Assembly: GCF_042693015.1 (NCBI RefSeq)
Contig: NZ_CP170544.1
Span: 1,364,001-1,428,000, forward strand
From: Sphingomonas_E sp042693015
GTDB lineage: Bacteria; Pseudomonadota; Alphaproteobacteria; Sphingomonadales; Sphingomonadaceae
Direction of reading: 5' to 3'
DNA length: 64,000 nucleotides
Shown here: piece by piece, positions 34,699-42,478 of the stretch
How the letters are laid out: each line of letters begins with the position of its first letter
Numbering within the stretch: position 1 is the first letter of the stretch
The notes under the pieces: generated by a model
Databases searched by the model: none
What the model saw: the letters and a program-made list of their open reading frames with translations, nothing else
What the model was told of the DNA's origin: nothing
Position numbers and translations under genes: made by a program

Positions 34699-36096
34699 AT
34701 GACGACGCGCCCGCAAGCATCACCCTACCGCCCCGATCCGGCTATCCTGCAACTGGGGACGGATTATTTCGATCCGGTCGCGGCCGCCGACTTCCCCGAA
34801 ACGCGGCTGCGCTTCCGCAACGATCGGTGGGCCGCCACGGTGGGCCTGGGCGATCTCGACGATGCGGCCTGGATAAAGCATTTCGGTCGCTTCCAGCCCT
34901 TGCCCGACAATCTGCCCGAACCGCTGGCGCTGCGCTATCACGGCCACCAGTTCCGCGTTTACAATCCCGATATCGGCGACGGCCGCGGCTTCCTCTTCGC
35001 GCAGATGCGCGATGCGGGCGAACGCCTGCTCGATCTCGGCACCAAGGGATCGGGGCAGACGCCCTATAGCCGCTTCGGCGACGGCCGGCTGACCCTGAAG
35101 GGCGGCGTGCGCGAGATCTTGGCGACCGAGATGCTGGAGGCGCTTCGCGTCAACACCTCCAAGACCTTCTCGCTGATCGAGACGGGCGAACAGTTGCACC
35201 GCGGCGACGAGCCCTCCCCCACGCGCTCCTCGGTGCTGGTCCGCCTCAGCCACAGCCATATCCGCATCGGCGCCTTCCAGCGTCTCGCTTATTTTCGCGA
35301 GACCGACGCCATCCGCCGCCTGGTCAATTATTGCCTGACCGAGCTTTATGGCGAGCAGCCGGGCAATGACCCGGAAATCCGCCTGCTCTCGCTCGTCGTC
35401 GATCGCACGGCGAAGCTCGCCGCATCCTATATGGCCGCCGGCTTCGTCCATGGCGTGCTCAACAGCGACAATATCAATATCACCGGCGAAAGCTTCGATT
35501 ACGGCCCGTGGCGCTTCACGCCGCGCTGGGAACCCGGCTTCACCGCCGCTTATTTCGACGAAAACGGCCTCTACGCCTTCGGCCGTCAGGCGCAGGCGAT
35601 CCACTGGGATGTCGTCCAGCTCGCGGTGGCGCTGCGCCCGCTTGCCGAAGCCGAAGCGCTGACGCCGCCGCTGGAGGCATTCCCGGCTCTCTACGAGGCC
35701 GCCTTCCGCGACGGCATCTTTGCGCGCCTCGGCATCGCCCCGCTCGACGAACAATCGGACATGGCCTTGCTCGAAGCGATGGAGCGCGGTCTCAACAGTA
35801 CCGACGTCACCATCGATCGCTTCTTCTTCGATTGGCGCGGCGGCAAGCGTCGCGGTCCCTCGCCCGCGGACGAAGCCTACCGCCACGACAGTTTCGCCGC
35901 CTTCGGCATGATGCTCGGCGCCTTCCCCAAGGTCGCGACGACCGATCATCCCTATTGGTCCGATCGCGATCCCTGCTCGATGCATATCGAGGAGGTCGAA
36001 GCGATCTGGTCCCGCATCGCCGAGGATGACGACTGGAGCGCGCTCGAAGCCAAGGTCGCCGCGATCCGCCGCATGGGCGAGGCAATGGCTTCCTAG
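34699..36096 (+). CDS. selO: SelO family protein adenylyltransferase (YdiU)
   Basis: A 465-residue pseudokinase-fold AMPylase that transfers AMP to Ser/Thr/Tyr of target proteins, linked to redox stress in bacteria. Visible features are ALRYHGHQFRVYNPDIGDGR, KGSGQTPYSRFGDGRLTLKG (nucleotide binding), the catalytic HGVLNSDNINITGESFDYGP and FTPRWEPGF. The C-terminus ends GEAMAS with no cysteine, whereas many SelO proteins carry a C-terminal Cys or Sec redox motif. It is divergent from the hydrolase gene. A long repeat begins 2 bp after its stop. Confidence 0.92.
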   Translation: MTTRPQASPYRPDPAILQLGTDYFDPVAAADFPETRLRFRNDRWAATVGLGDLDDAAWIKHFGRFQPLPDNLPEPLALRYHGHQFRVYNPDIGDGRGFLFAQMRDAGERLLDLGTKGSGQTPYSRFGDGRLTLKGGVREILATEMLEALRVNTSKTFSLIETGEQLHRGDEPSPTRSSVLVRLSHSHIRIGAFQRLAYFRETDAIRRLVNYCLTELYGEQPGNDPEIRLLSLVVDRTAKLAASYMAAGFVHGVLNSDNINITGESFDYGPWRFTPRWEPGFTAAYFDENGLYAFGRQAQAIHWDVVQLAVALRPLAEAEALTPPLEAFPALYEAAFRDGIFARLGIAPLDEQSDMALLEAMERGLNSTDVTIDRFFFDWRGGKRRGPSPADEAYRHDSFAAFGMMLGAFPKVATTDHPYWSDRDPCSMHIEEVEAIWSRIAEDDDWSALEAKVAAIRRMGEAMAS

Positions 36097-36097
36097 T

Positions 36098-36240
36098 CTC
36101 CCCTCCCTCACAGGGAGGGGATTAGGGGGTGGGTAGCGAGCGCGAGCGAGCTTCTTCGTTCCGGCAGAAAGCTACGCCGACGGGTATTGCACCCATCGGC
36201 TTCGCCACCCATCCCCAACCCCTCCCTTTTAGGGAGTGGA
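36098..36240. repeat. Long inverted-repeat element, copy 1 (about 143 bp)
   Basis: The left end CTCCCCTCCCTCACAGGGAG and the right end CCCTCCCTTTTAGGGAGTGG each form a small hairpin, and the two ends are reverse complements over about 35 bp including the adjoining GGGGGTGGGT / ACCCATCCCC. The middle has GCGAGCGAGCTTCTT, AAAGCTACGCCGACG and CCCATCGGCT. The whole element is repeated in the same orientation at 45370-45510. It encodes no protein and looks like a small non-autonomous element. Confidence 0.8.
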
Positions 36241-36323
36241 GCGCGGCTCGGTTTCCGCGGGAACGCTAACTCCACCCGCGAGTTGTGCCTCCCGGGCCCT
36301 CCAGGCCCGGACCGGAGGCAATC

Positions 36324-36716
36324 ATGGACCGTCGCACCCTCATTTCCCTGGCATTGTTCTCGATCATCGGCGTCGCTCCGGCGCAAGCCCAGATGCCGAC
36401 TATTCCCGGAGCATCCGGCGGCGCGGCGGGGATGCTCGGCGGAACACCCGATCTGTCCTCGATGAGCACGGGCAACGCCGCTGGCGTGCTGGAATATTGC
36501 ATGAAGAACAAGCTGCTCGGCGGCACCGACGCAACATCTGTGCTGGGCGGCCTCACCAAGCAGCCCGACGTCAAGCAATCGGACGATTACAAATTGGGTG
36601 AAGCGGGCACCATCGCCACCAGCGGCAAATCGCCGCTCTCGCTGGACAGCGTACCGCCCAAGATGAAAACCAAGGCCTGCAACATGGTGCTCAAGCACGC
36701 CAAGTCGCTGATCTGA
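36324..36716 (+). CDS. DUF2501 (YjjA-like) exported protein
   Basis: A 130-residue protein with a signal peptide (RTLISLALFSIIGVAPAQAQ) and the DUF2501 core SSMSTGNAAGVLEYCMKNKL, followed by a C-terminal CNMVLKHAKSL helix. The two cysteines may pair in the periplasm. Function is unknown. A longer frame from 36285 adds a Pro-rich leader; ATG 36324 is preferred because it starts the signal peptide, and GGAGGCAATC precedes it. Confidence 0.8.
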   Translation: MDRRTLISLALFSIIGVAPAQAQMPTIPGASGGAAGMLGGTPDLSSMSTGNAAGVLEYCMKNKLLGGTDATSVLGGLTKQPDVKQSDDYKLGEAGTIATSGKSPLSLDSVPPKMKTKACNMVLKHAKSLI

Positions 36717-36872
36717 CCGACGTCATGGCGGCCGCACGCGGCGGTTCGGCCCTTGCCACAAGGGCTGAATTCGCGCGTCTGGTGAGTTGCGAAATATCGC
36801 CGGGACGGCCATGTATTCCCTTATCCTGTGCGGGCGTTCGTCCCGCCATCTTGTTACGGAACCGCATCGTCC

Positions 36873-38288
36873 ATGTCCGTGTCCGAAATCATTTCCACCG
36901 AACCCGCCACCGGTGCCGTGCTTTGGCAGGGCGCTGTCGGCAATGCCTCGCACGAAGTGGCGCTCGCCCGCGCCGCCTGGCCCGCCTGGGCCGCGCAGCC
37001 GCTGGCCGTCCGCATCGAAACGCTGCGCCGCTTCGCTAATGTCGTGCGCGGCAAGCTGGATCAGTTCGCCGATCTGATCGCGCGCGAAACCGGTAAGCCC
37101 TTGTGGGAAGCGCGCACCGAGGTCGAAAGCGTCATCAACAAGGTCGATATTTCGGTGACGGCCTATTCGGAACGCACCGCCCAGCGCCGTTTCGAAGGGG
37201 CGATGGGCGCCAAGAGCGCGGTCCGCCACAAGCCGCATGGCGTGCTCGCCGTGCTGGGGCCGTTCAACTTCCCTGCCCACCTGCCCAACGGGCACATCGT
37301 TCCCGCCTTGCTCGCGGGCAATGCGGTCGTGTTCAAGCCGTCGGAAAAGACGCCCGCCACTGGCGCCTTCCTGGTCGATTGCTTCCACGCCGCCGGCGTT
37401 CCCGAAGGCGTCATCCGCCTGCTGATCGGCGGGCCGGATGAAGGCCGCGCGCTTGCGTCCGAACCCGGCATCGACGGCCTCCTCTTCACCGGCTCGGCAC
37501 GGGCCGGCATGGCCCTCCATCGCCAGTTCGCCGAGACGCCCAACAAGATCCTCGCGCTCGAGCTTGGCGGCAACAACCCGCTGGTCGTGTGGGACACGCC
37601 CGATATCCAGTCGGCCGCGGTGATCGCGGTCCAGTCCGCCTATATGTCCGCCGGCCAGCGCTGCACCGCGGCGCGCCGGCTGATCGTCAAGGATGGCGCG
37701 CATGAGGCTTTGACCGAGGAGATCGGCCGTCTGATCGACCGCATCATCGTCGATCATCCCCATGCCGATCCGCAGCCCTTCATGGGATCGGTGATCGACA
37801 ATGCCACCGCCGATCAGGTGCAGCAGAGCTTCCTCGATCTGATGATGAAGGGCGGCCGCGCGATCAAGCAGATGGCCCGCCCCGATCCGGCACTCCCCTT
37901 CCTGTCGCCGGCGCTGATCGACGTCACCGGCATCGCCAACCGCCCGGACGAGGAGATTTTCGGCCCCGTCCTCCAGATCATCCGCGTGCCGGATTTCGAC
38001 GCGGCCATCACAGAGGCGAACAACACGCGCTTCGGCCTTTCCGCCTCGCTCATTTCGGGCAGCCCCGATCTCTATGATCGCTTCTGGGGCAATGTCCGCG
38101 CGGGCGTCGTCAACTGGAACCGGCCGACGAACGGCGCCCCCTCCAACGCCCCCTTCGGCGGCGTCGGCCTGTCGGGCAACCATCGCCCCAGCGCTTATTA
38201 TGCTGCGGATTATTGCGCCTATCCGGTCACCTCAGTCGAGGCGGATCAGCCCCGCGCGGCGATCGCCACGGGGTTGCGGGAAAGCTGA
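36873..38288 (+). CDS. astD: N-succinylglutamate 5-semialdehyde dehydrogenase
   Basis: A 471-residue aldehyde dehydrogenase of the AstD type (arginine succinyltransferase pathway). It has LGPFNFPAHLPNGHIVPALL, FKPSEKTPATG, LFTGSARAG, the catalytic Glu in LALELGGNNPLVVW and Cys in SAGQRCTAARRL. NGHIVPALLAGN and WNRPTNGAPSNAPFGGVG are AstD signatures. The other ast genes are not adjacent, so it may be supplied from elsewhere or serve other semialdehydes. The start at 36873 has only a weak ribosome binding site. Confidence 0.87.
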   Translation: MSVSEIISTEPATGAVLWQGAVGNASHEVALARAAWPAWAAQPLAVRIETLRRFANVVRGKLDQFADLIARETGKPLWEARTEVESVINKVDISVTAYSERTAQRRFEGAMGAKSAVRHKPHGVLAVLGPFNFPAHLPNGHIVPALLAGNAVVFKPSEKTPATGAFLVDCFHAAGVPEGVIRLLIGGPDEGRALASEPGIDGLLFTGSARAGMALHRQFAETPNKILALELGGNNPLVVWDTPDIQSAAVIAVQSAYMSAGQRCTAARRLIVKDGAHEALTEEIGRLIDRIIVDHPHADPQPFMGSVIDNATADQVQQSFLDLMMKGGRAIKQMARPDPALPFLSPALIDVTGIANRPDEEIFGPVLQIIRVPDFDAAITEANNTRFGLSASLISGSPDLYDRFWGNVRAGVVNWNRPTNGAPSNAPFGGVGLSGNHRPSAYYAADYCAYPVTSVEADQPRAAIATGLRES

Positions 38289-38304
38289 TGCCGCCAGCGT
38301 CTGG

Positions 38305-38320
38305 CTAAAGGATCGTTAAC
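38305..38320 (+). promoter_or_regulatory. CtrA-like site upstream of the membrane glycosylation gene
   Basis: CTAA, seven bases, TTAAC: one mismatch to the alphaproteobacterial CtrA consensus TTAA-N7-TTAAC, 24 bases before the start at 38344. A second site of the same form lies at 39864-39879. Sequence-only prediction. Confidence 0.4.
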
Positions 38321-38343
38321 CACCTTGTCGTACCGCATCTGCC

Positions 38344-39867
38344 ATGATCGGTACGAGCAATCGAGAATGGTGGTCCAGCCGCACCGCCTTGTTTATCTTC
38401 ATGGTCGCGGCGGCCTTGCCGCTGCTCTGGCCATCGCTTCCCCCGCTTTCCGATCTCCCGGGCCATATGGGCCGGTACAAGGTCGCGCTGGATATCGATC
38501 GGTCGCCCTTTCTTTCGCATTATTTCGATTATCATTGGGCGCTGGTCGGCAATCTCGGCGTTGATTTGCTGGTCGTGCCGCTATCCCGGGTCTTCGGGCT
38601 CGAGCTGGCAGTAAAGCTCATCACCATCGCCATCCCCCCGCTCACGGTGGCGGGGATGCTGTTCACCGCGCGAGAAATCCACGGCCGGGTTCCGCCGACC
38701 GCATTGTTCGCGCTGCCGCTCGCTTACGCTTACCCCTTCCAGTTCGGCTTCCTCAATTTCACGCTGGCGATCGCGCTGATGTTCCTGGGCGTGGGCCTGT
38801 GGCTCCGGCTGGGTCGTCTTGGGAAGTTGCGCCTGCGCGCCATCCTGTTCGTGCCGATCAGCTTCATCCTGTTCATCGCCCACAGCGTCGCCTGGGGCAT
38901 GTTCGGGCTCATCATCGCCGCGATTGAAATCATGACTGCGCGCAAGGCAGGGCAGCGCTGGCCACAAGCCGTGTGGCGCGGCGGGGTGGCCTGCCTGCCG
39001 CTTGCCCCGCCCGTGCTGCTGATGGCCGATTGGTGGTTCAACCGCTCTGAGGGCGGAACCGGCCAATTCTGGCGCTGGACGGTGAAGCTCTACCATTTGA
39101 TCTCCGTCTTGCGGAACACGTCGCGGGGGTTCGACACGCTCAGCGCCTTCATCCTCTATGCGCTGGTCTTGCTGGGCTTGCGCCGCGCCGGGCTCCGGAT
39201 GGATCCCCGGCTCGGTTTCGCCGCGCTCATCCTGTTCATCGCCTTCCTGTTGATGCCCGGCATCGTCATGAGCGCTGCCTATGCCGATATGCGGCTGGCG
39301 GCCTACATGCTCGCAGTCGCCGTGCTCGCGCTGGCGCCCCAATCCGAAGACCCCAAATGGCGACGGCGCATCGCGCTGGCCGGGCTGCTGTTCTTCGCTG
39401 TCCGGCTCGGCGTGCAGACATGGACCTATTGGAAGCTCGATCGCGGCTATCAGCCCCAACTGGCGGCGGTGGAACATATCCCGATGGGCTCGCGCGTCTT
39501 CGCGATGGTGAATGTCGAATGTCTCGATGCCTGGGGCATGTCGCGAATGGAGCATCTCGGCCAGATGGCGATCGTCCGCCGCGAAGCCTTCGTCAACGGG
39601 CAATGGCCGATGCCTGGCGGTCGCCTGCTGACCGTCACCTATGAGGCTGCCAAGGGCTTCGCGCTCGATCCGACGCAGATGCGACGGCCGAAACGGTGCC
39701 TCCAGTCCGACAGTATCACGCTGGAACATGTCGTCGCCAAACTCCCGCGCGCGGCGTTCGACTATCTCTGGCTGATCGATTTTCCGGTGGCGGATCAGCC
39801 TCGGGATCCGGGCCTGGTGCCGGTATGGCAGGGCAAGCGTGGCATCCTCTATCGGATCGAGCGCTAA
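38344..39867 (+). CDS. Polytopic membrane protein, probable GT-C-type glycosyltransferase (GtrC position)
   Basis: A 507-residue protein with about 10-11 membrane helices in the first 380 residues and a soluble C-terminal domain of about 120 residues. The first large extracytoplasmic loop carries PLSDLPGHMGRYKVAL; an acidic residue there is typical of GT-C enzymes that use polyprenyl-phosphate sugars. No family is firmly recognised. It is followed by GtrB- and GtrA-type genes, the set that in serotype-converting loci makes, flips and transfers a sugar; this protein fits the transferase role. Inference from context. Confidence 0.65.
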   Translation: MIGTSNREWWSSRTALFIFMVAAALPLLWPSLPPLSDLPGHMGRYKVALDIDRSPFLSHYFDYHWALVGNLGVDLLVVPLSRVFGLELAVKLITIAIPPLTVAGMLFTAREIHGRVPPTALFALPLAYAYPFQFGFLNFTLAIALMFLGVGLWLRLGRLGKLRLRAILFVPISFILFIAHSVAWGMFGLIIAAIEIMTARKAGQRWPQAVWRGGVACLPLAPPVLLMADWWFNRSEGGTGQFWRWTVKLYHLISVLRNTSRGFDTLSAFILYALVLLGLRRAGLRMDPRLGFAALILFIAFLLMPGIVMSAAYADMRLAAYMLAVAVLALAPQSEDPKWRRRIALAGLLFFAVRLGVQTWTYWKLDRGYQPQLAAVEHIPMGSRVFAMVNVECLDAWGMSRMEHLGQMAIVRREAFVNGQWPMPGGRLLTVTYEAAKGFALDPTQMRRPKRCLQSDSITLEHVVAKLPRAAFDYLWLIDFPVADQPRDPGLVPVWQGKRGILYRIER

Positions 39868-39879
39868 CCAGCTCTTAAC
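39864..39879 (+). promoter_or_regulatory. CtrA-like site upstream of the GtrB-type gene
   Basis: CTAA, seven bases, TTAAC, overlapping the stop codon of the membrane protein gene and 46 bases before the next start. Same pattern and same single mismatch as the site at 38305. Confidence 0.4.
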
Positions 39880-39924
39880 CATCCTGCCGCCATCCTGCCG
39901 AACGCCAACCCTGGCGAGGGAAAG

Positions 39925-40926
39925 ATGATGAACCAGATGACCCCTCTGAGGCGCCCGAAAATCAGCCTCGTCATTCCGGTGTTCAATGAAGAGGCGGTGC
40001 TCCCGGCACTGTTCATCCGTCTCGATGCGCTGATGAGCGTCATCGGTGGCGACGTCGAAATCCTGATGGTCGACGATGGCAGCCGCGACGCCTCTGGCGA
40101 GATGCTGGCCGCTCGTGCCCAGGTTGACCCCCGCTATCGCTACGTCGCCCTCTCGCGCAATTTCGGGCATCAGGCCGCCATCACCGCGGGCATGGAACTG
40201 GCCGGCGGCGACGCCGTCATCGTCATGGACGCCGATCTTCAGGACCCTCCCGAAGTCGTGCTCGAACTGATCCAGCGCTGGCGCGACGGTTATGATATCG
40301 TCCACGCCCGCCGCCGCAGCCGCGCAGGCGAAACGCGCTTCAAGAAATGGACCGCCAGCCTGTTCTATCGCGGCCTGCGCGCGCTCACCAATGTCGATAT
40401 CCCGGCCGATGTCGGCGATTTCCGCCTCATCGATCGCCGCGCGCTGGAAACCTTCAGGGCGATGCCCGAACAGGATCGCTTCGTCCGCGGCATGTTCGGC
40501 TGGATGGGCTACCGCCAGACCGTCGTCGATTTCGATCGGGACGAGCGGGCGGCCGGCGTCACCAAATATTCGCTGGGCCGCATGGTCCGGCTGGCGTTCG
40601 ACGGCGTCGTCGGTTTTTCCGACGTGCCCTTGCGGCTCGCGTTGTGGACAGGCGCAATCGTGTCGCTCGGGTCGCTGCTCTACGGCGCCTGGGTCGTCGC
40701 GATGGCGATCCTGGGCGTCGGGCTGGTCAGCGGCTGGGCCTCGCTCGCGGTGCTGATTTCCTTCCTCTCGGGTATCAATCTGCTGATGACGGGTATCGTC
40801 GGCGTCTATGTCGGCCGCACCCATCGCGAGGTGAAGCAGCGTCCGCTCTACATCGTTGCGCGCGACACCGGCGAAGCCCGCCAGGCGCCCGCGCATATCT
40901 TCGCGCGGACGGCCGAAGTCGCCTGA
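39925..40926 (+). CDS. GT2 glycosyltransferase, GtrB/dolichyl-phosphate-sugar synthase type
   Basis: A 333-residue family 2 glycosyltransferase. It has SLVIPVFNEEAVLPAL, MVDDGSRDAS, RNFGHQAAITAGMELA and the DxD region VIVMDADLQDPPE, then DVGDFRLIDRRALE and KYSLGRMVRLAFDG. Two C-terminal membrane helices follow (LALWTGAIVSLGSLLYGAW and AVLISFLSGINLLMTGIVGVY). This architecture loads a sugar onto undecaprenyl phosphate. GAGGGAAAG precedes ATG 39925. The GtrA gene begins 2 bp after the stop. Confidence 0.88.
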   Translation: MMNQMTPLRRPKISLVIPVFNEEAVLPALFIRLDALMSVIGGDVEILMVDDGSRDASGEMLAARAQVDPRYRYVALSRNFGHQAAITAGMELAGGDAVIVMDADLQDPPEVVLELIQRWRDGYDIVHARRRSRAGETRFKKWTASLFYRGLRALTNVDIPADVGDFRLIDRRALETFRAMPEQDRFVRGMFGWMGYRQTVVDFDRDERAAGVTKYSLGRMVRLAFDGVVGFSDVPLRLALWTGAIVSLGSLLYGAWVVAMAILGVGLVSGWASLAVLISFLSGINLLMTGIVGVYVGRTHREVKQRPLYIVARDTGEARQAPAHIFARTAEVA

Positions 40927-40928
40927 TC

Positions 40929-41312
40929 ATGATCGGTCGCAAGATCGGTGCTTTCGGCCTGGTCGGCGGGGCCTCGACGCTGGCCTATATCGCCCTCGCC
41001 CTCGGCTTCGGGCGGTTGGGCCTGCATGCCGTCGCGGCCTCTTTCGCGGCCTATCTTGTCGGCATGGTCATCTCCTACGCTGGCCACCGCCACCTCACCT
41101 TCGCCTCGCGCCGCCCGCATAGCGAAGCCTTGCCCCGGTTCGTGCTGGTCAACCTGTTCGGGGTGGGCCTTTCGCTCGCCGCCCCTTTCCTGCTCACGGT
41201 GACGTTCGGCCTGCCGCCTGCAGTGGCCGTCGCGACCACCACCATCCTCGTGCCCCTGGCCAGCTTCGTCGGCCATAACCGCTTCGTCTTTCCGCAGCGC
41301 TCCGACGCCTGA
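40929..41312 (+). CDS. GtrA family flippase-like protein
   Basis: A 127-residue protein with four membrane helices: IGAFGLVGGASTLAYIALAL, VAASFAAYLVGMVISYAGHRHL, VLVNLFGVGLSLAAPFLL and VATTTILVPLASFVGHNRFVF. The FxxVG at the start and NR/HxxxF ends of helices 2 and 4 are GtrA hallmarks. It likely flips the lipid-linked sugar made by the upstream GT2 enzyme. The true start is ATG 40929; the frame is open further back but lies within the GT2 gene. Confidence 0.88.
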   Translation: MIGRKIGAFGLVGGASTLAYIALALGFGRLGLHAVAASFAAYLVGMVISYAGHRHLTFASRRPHSEALPRFVLVNLFGVGLSLAAPFLLTVTFGLPPAVAVATTTILVPLASFVGHNRFVFPQRSDA

Positions 41313-41396
41313 TCACGGGCCGCACAAAGCTTTCCTAACCGCCGCAAAAGCATCCTTCCATTGCACGGAGAGGCATGAAGGCTCATCTGCCGCCTC

Positions 41397-42185
41397 ATGT
41401 CATCCTTGCTCGATCCCGACGCGCGCGGCCGCGTCATCCTTGTTGGCGCAGGCCCGGGCGATCCGGGCCTTCTCACGCTGCGTGCGGTCGATGCGCTGCG
41501 GCAGGCCGATGTCGTCGTACATGACGGCCTCATCGATCCGCGCGTGCTCGATTTCGCGCCGGCGACTGCGCAGCGCATCTCGGTCGCCAAGCAGCGCGCG
41601 CGGCACACGCTGCCGCAGGAGGCGATCAACGCCCTCATCATCGCCCACGTGAAGACCGGCGCGATCGTCGTCCGTTTGAAGGGTGGCGACCCCTTCGTCT
41701 TCGGCCGCGGTGGCGAGGAAGTGGAAGCCGTCCGCGCCGCCGGCCTCAAGGTGGAGGTCGTTCCCGGCGTCTCTGCCGCGCTCGGCTGCGCGGCGGATGC
41801 GATGCTGCCGCTCACCCATCGCGACTGGTCGAGCGCGGTCAGCTTCGTCGCCGGCCAGTGCAAGGGTCTGACCGAACAGAATTGGGCGGGGCTTGCCGGC
41901 CAGGGCCGCACCCTCGTCATCTACATGGGCGTCGCCTGCGCCGGCCTGATCGCCGACAAGCTGATGATGGACGGCGTCGCGCCGGACATGCCGGTGGCGG
42001 TGCTCGAACGCGGCACGCTCGAAGGCTCCCGCGCGCTCCGCACCCTGCTCGCCGATCTCGGCGGCATGGTGGAGCGGGAGAAAGTGTTAAGCCCGGCGAT
42101 CATCGTCGTTGGCGAAGTGGTATTGCTGTCGGATGCCGAAAACCGGCTCAAGGCATTGGCAAAGCAGGCGGAGGCGCTCTCTTGA
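41397..42185 (+). CDS. cobA: Uroporphyrinogen-III C-methyltransferase
   Basis: A 262-residue SUMT that methylates uroporphyrinogen III twice to precorrin-2, here for siroheme. Motifs are LVGAGPGDPGLLTLRA, DVVVHDGLID, VRLKGGDPFVFGRGGEE and VVPGVSAALGC. There is no fused oxidase/chelatase as in CysG. It heads a five-gene sulfur operon and its stop TGA overlaps the TTG start of the next gene. Confidence 0.92.
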   Translation: MSSLLDPDARGRVILVGAGPGDPGLLTLRAVDALRQADVVVHDGLIDPRVLDFAPATAQRISVAKQRARHTLPQEAINALIIAHVKTGAIVVRLKGGDPFVFGRGGEEVEAVRAAGLKVEVVPGVSAALGCAADAMLPLTHRDWSSAVSFVAGQCKGLTEQNWAGLAGQGRTLVIYMGVACAGLIADKLMMDGVAPDMPVAVLERGTLEGSRALRTLLADLGGMVEREKVLSPAIIVVGEVVLLSDAENRLKALAKQAEALS

Positions 42186-42478
42186 AGATACTGACGGGCA
42201 ATGATCTGGGGACAGGCGATGTCGTCTGGTGGACGGGCAGCGATTGGTCGCGCCACGTCGCCGACGCGGTCGATGTCGATAATCATGGCGAGGCGATCGC
42301 CGCCGCCGAGGACGCCGCCCGCCGCGTCAACGCGCCTTATGTGATCGATGCCGAGGAAACGCCCAACGGCCCCCGCCCCGCCCATATCAAGGACCGCATC
42401 CGCGCCGCCGGCCCCACCGTGCGGCTCGATCTCAACATCAAGCCCGCCGATCCCGCGGCAGGAAGCTGGGTGATCTGA
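42182..42478 (+). CDS. DUF2849 family protein of the sulfite reductase operon
   Basis: A 98-residue protein beginning KILTGNDLGTGDVVWWTG and containing ADAVDVDNHGEAIAAAEDAA and PYVIDAE, a DUF2849 pattern. It is found between cobA/cysG and sulfite reductase in alphaproteobacteria; the function is unknown, possibly an accessory or electron-transfer partner. The start is TTG 42182, overlapping the cobA stop (TTGA); its stop overlaps the next ATG (TGATG). Confidence 0.8.
   Translation: MKILTGNDLGTGDVVWWTGSDWSRHVADAVDVDNHGEAIAAAEDAARRVNAPYVIDAEETPNGPRPAHIKDRIRAAGPTVRLDLNIKPADPAAGSWVI

Noticed and set aside
38581..40896. 771-codon open frame on the minus strand
   Set aside because: It runs antisense to the membrane protein and GT2 genes, which have clear motifs. 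High-GC codon bias leaves long open antisense frames; the predicted peptide is Asp/Arg/His-rich and has no domain.
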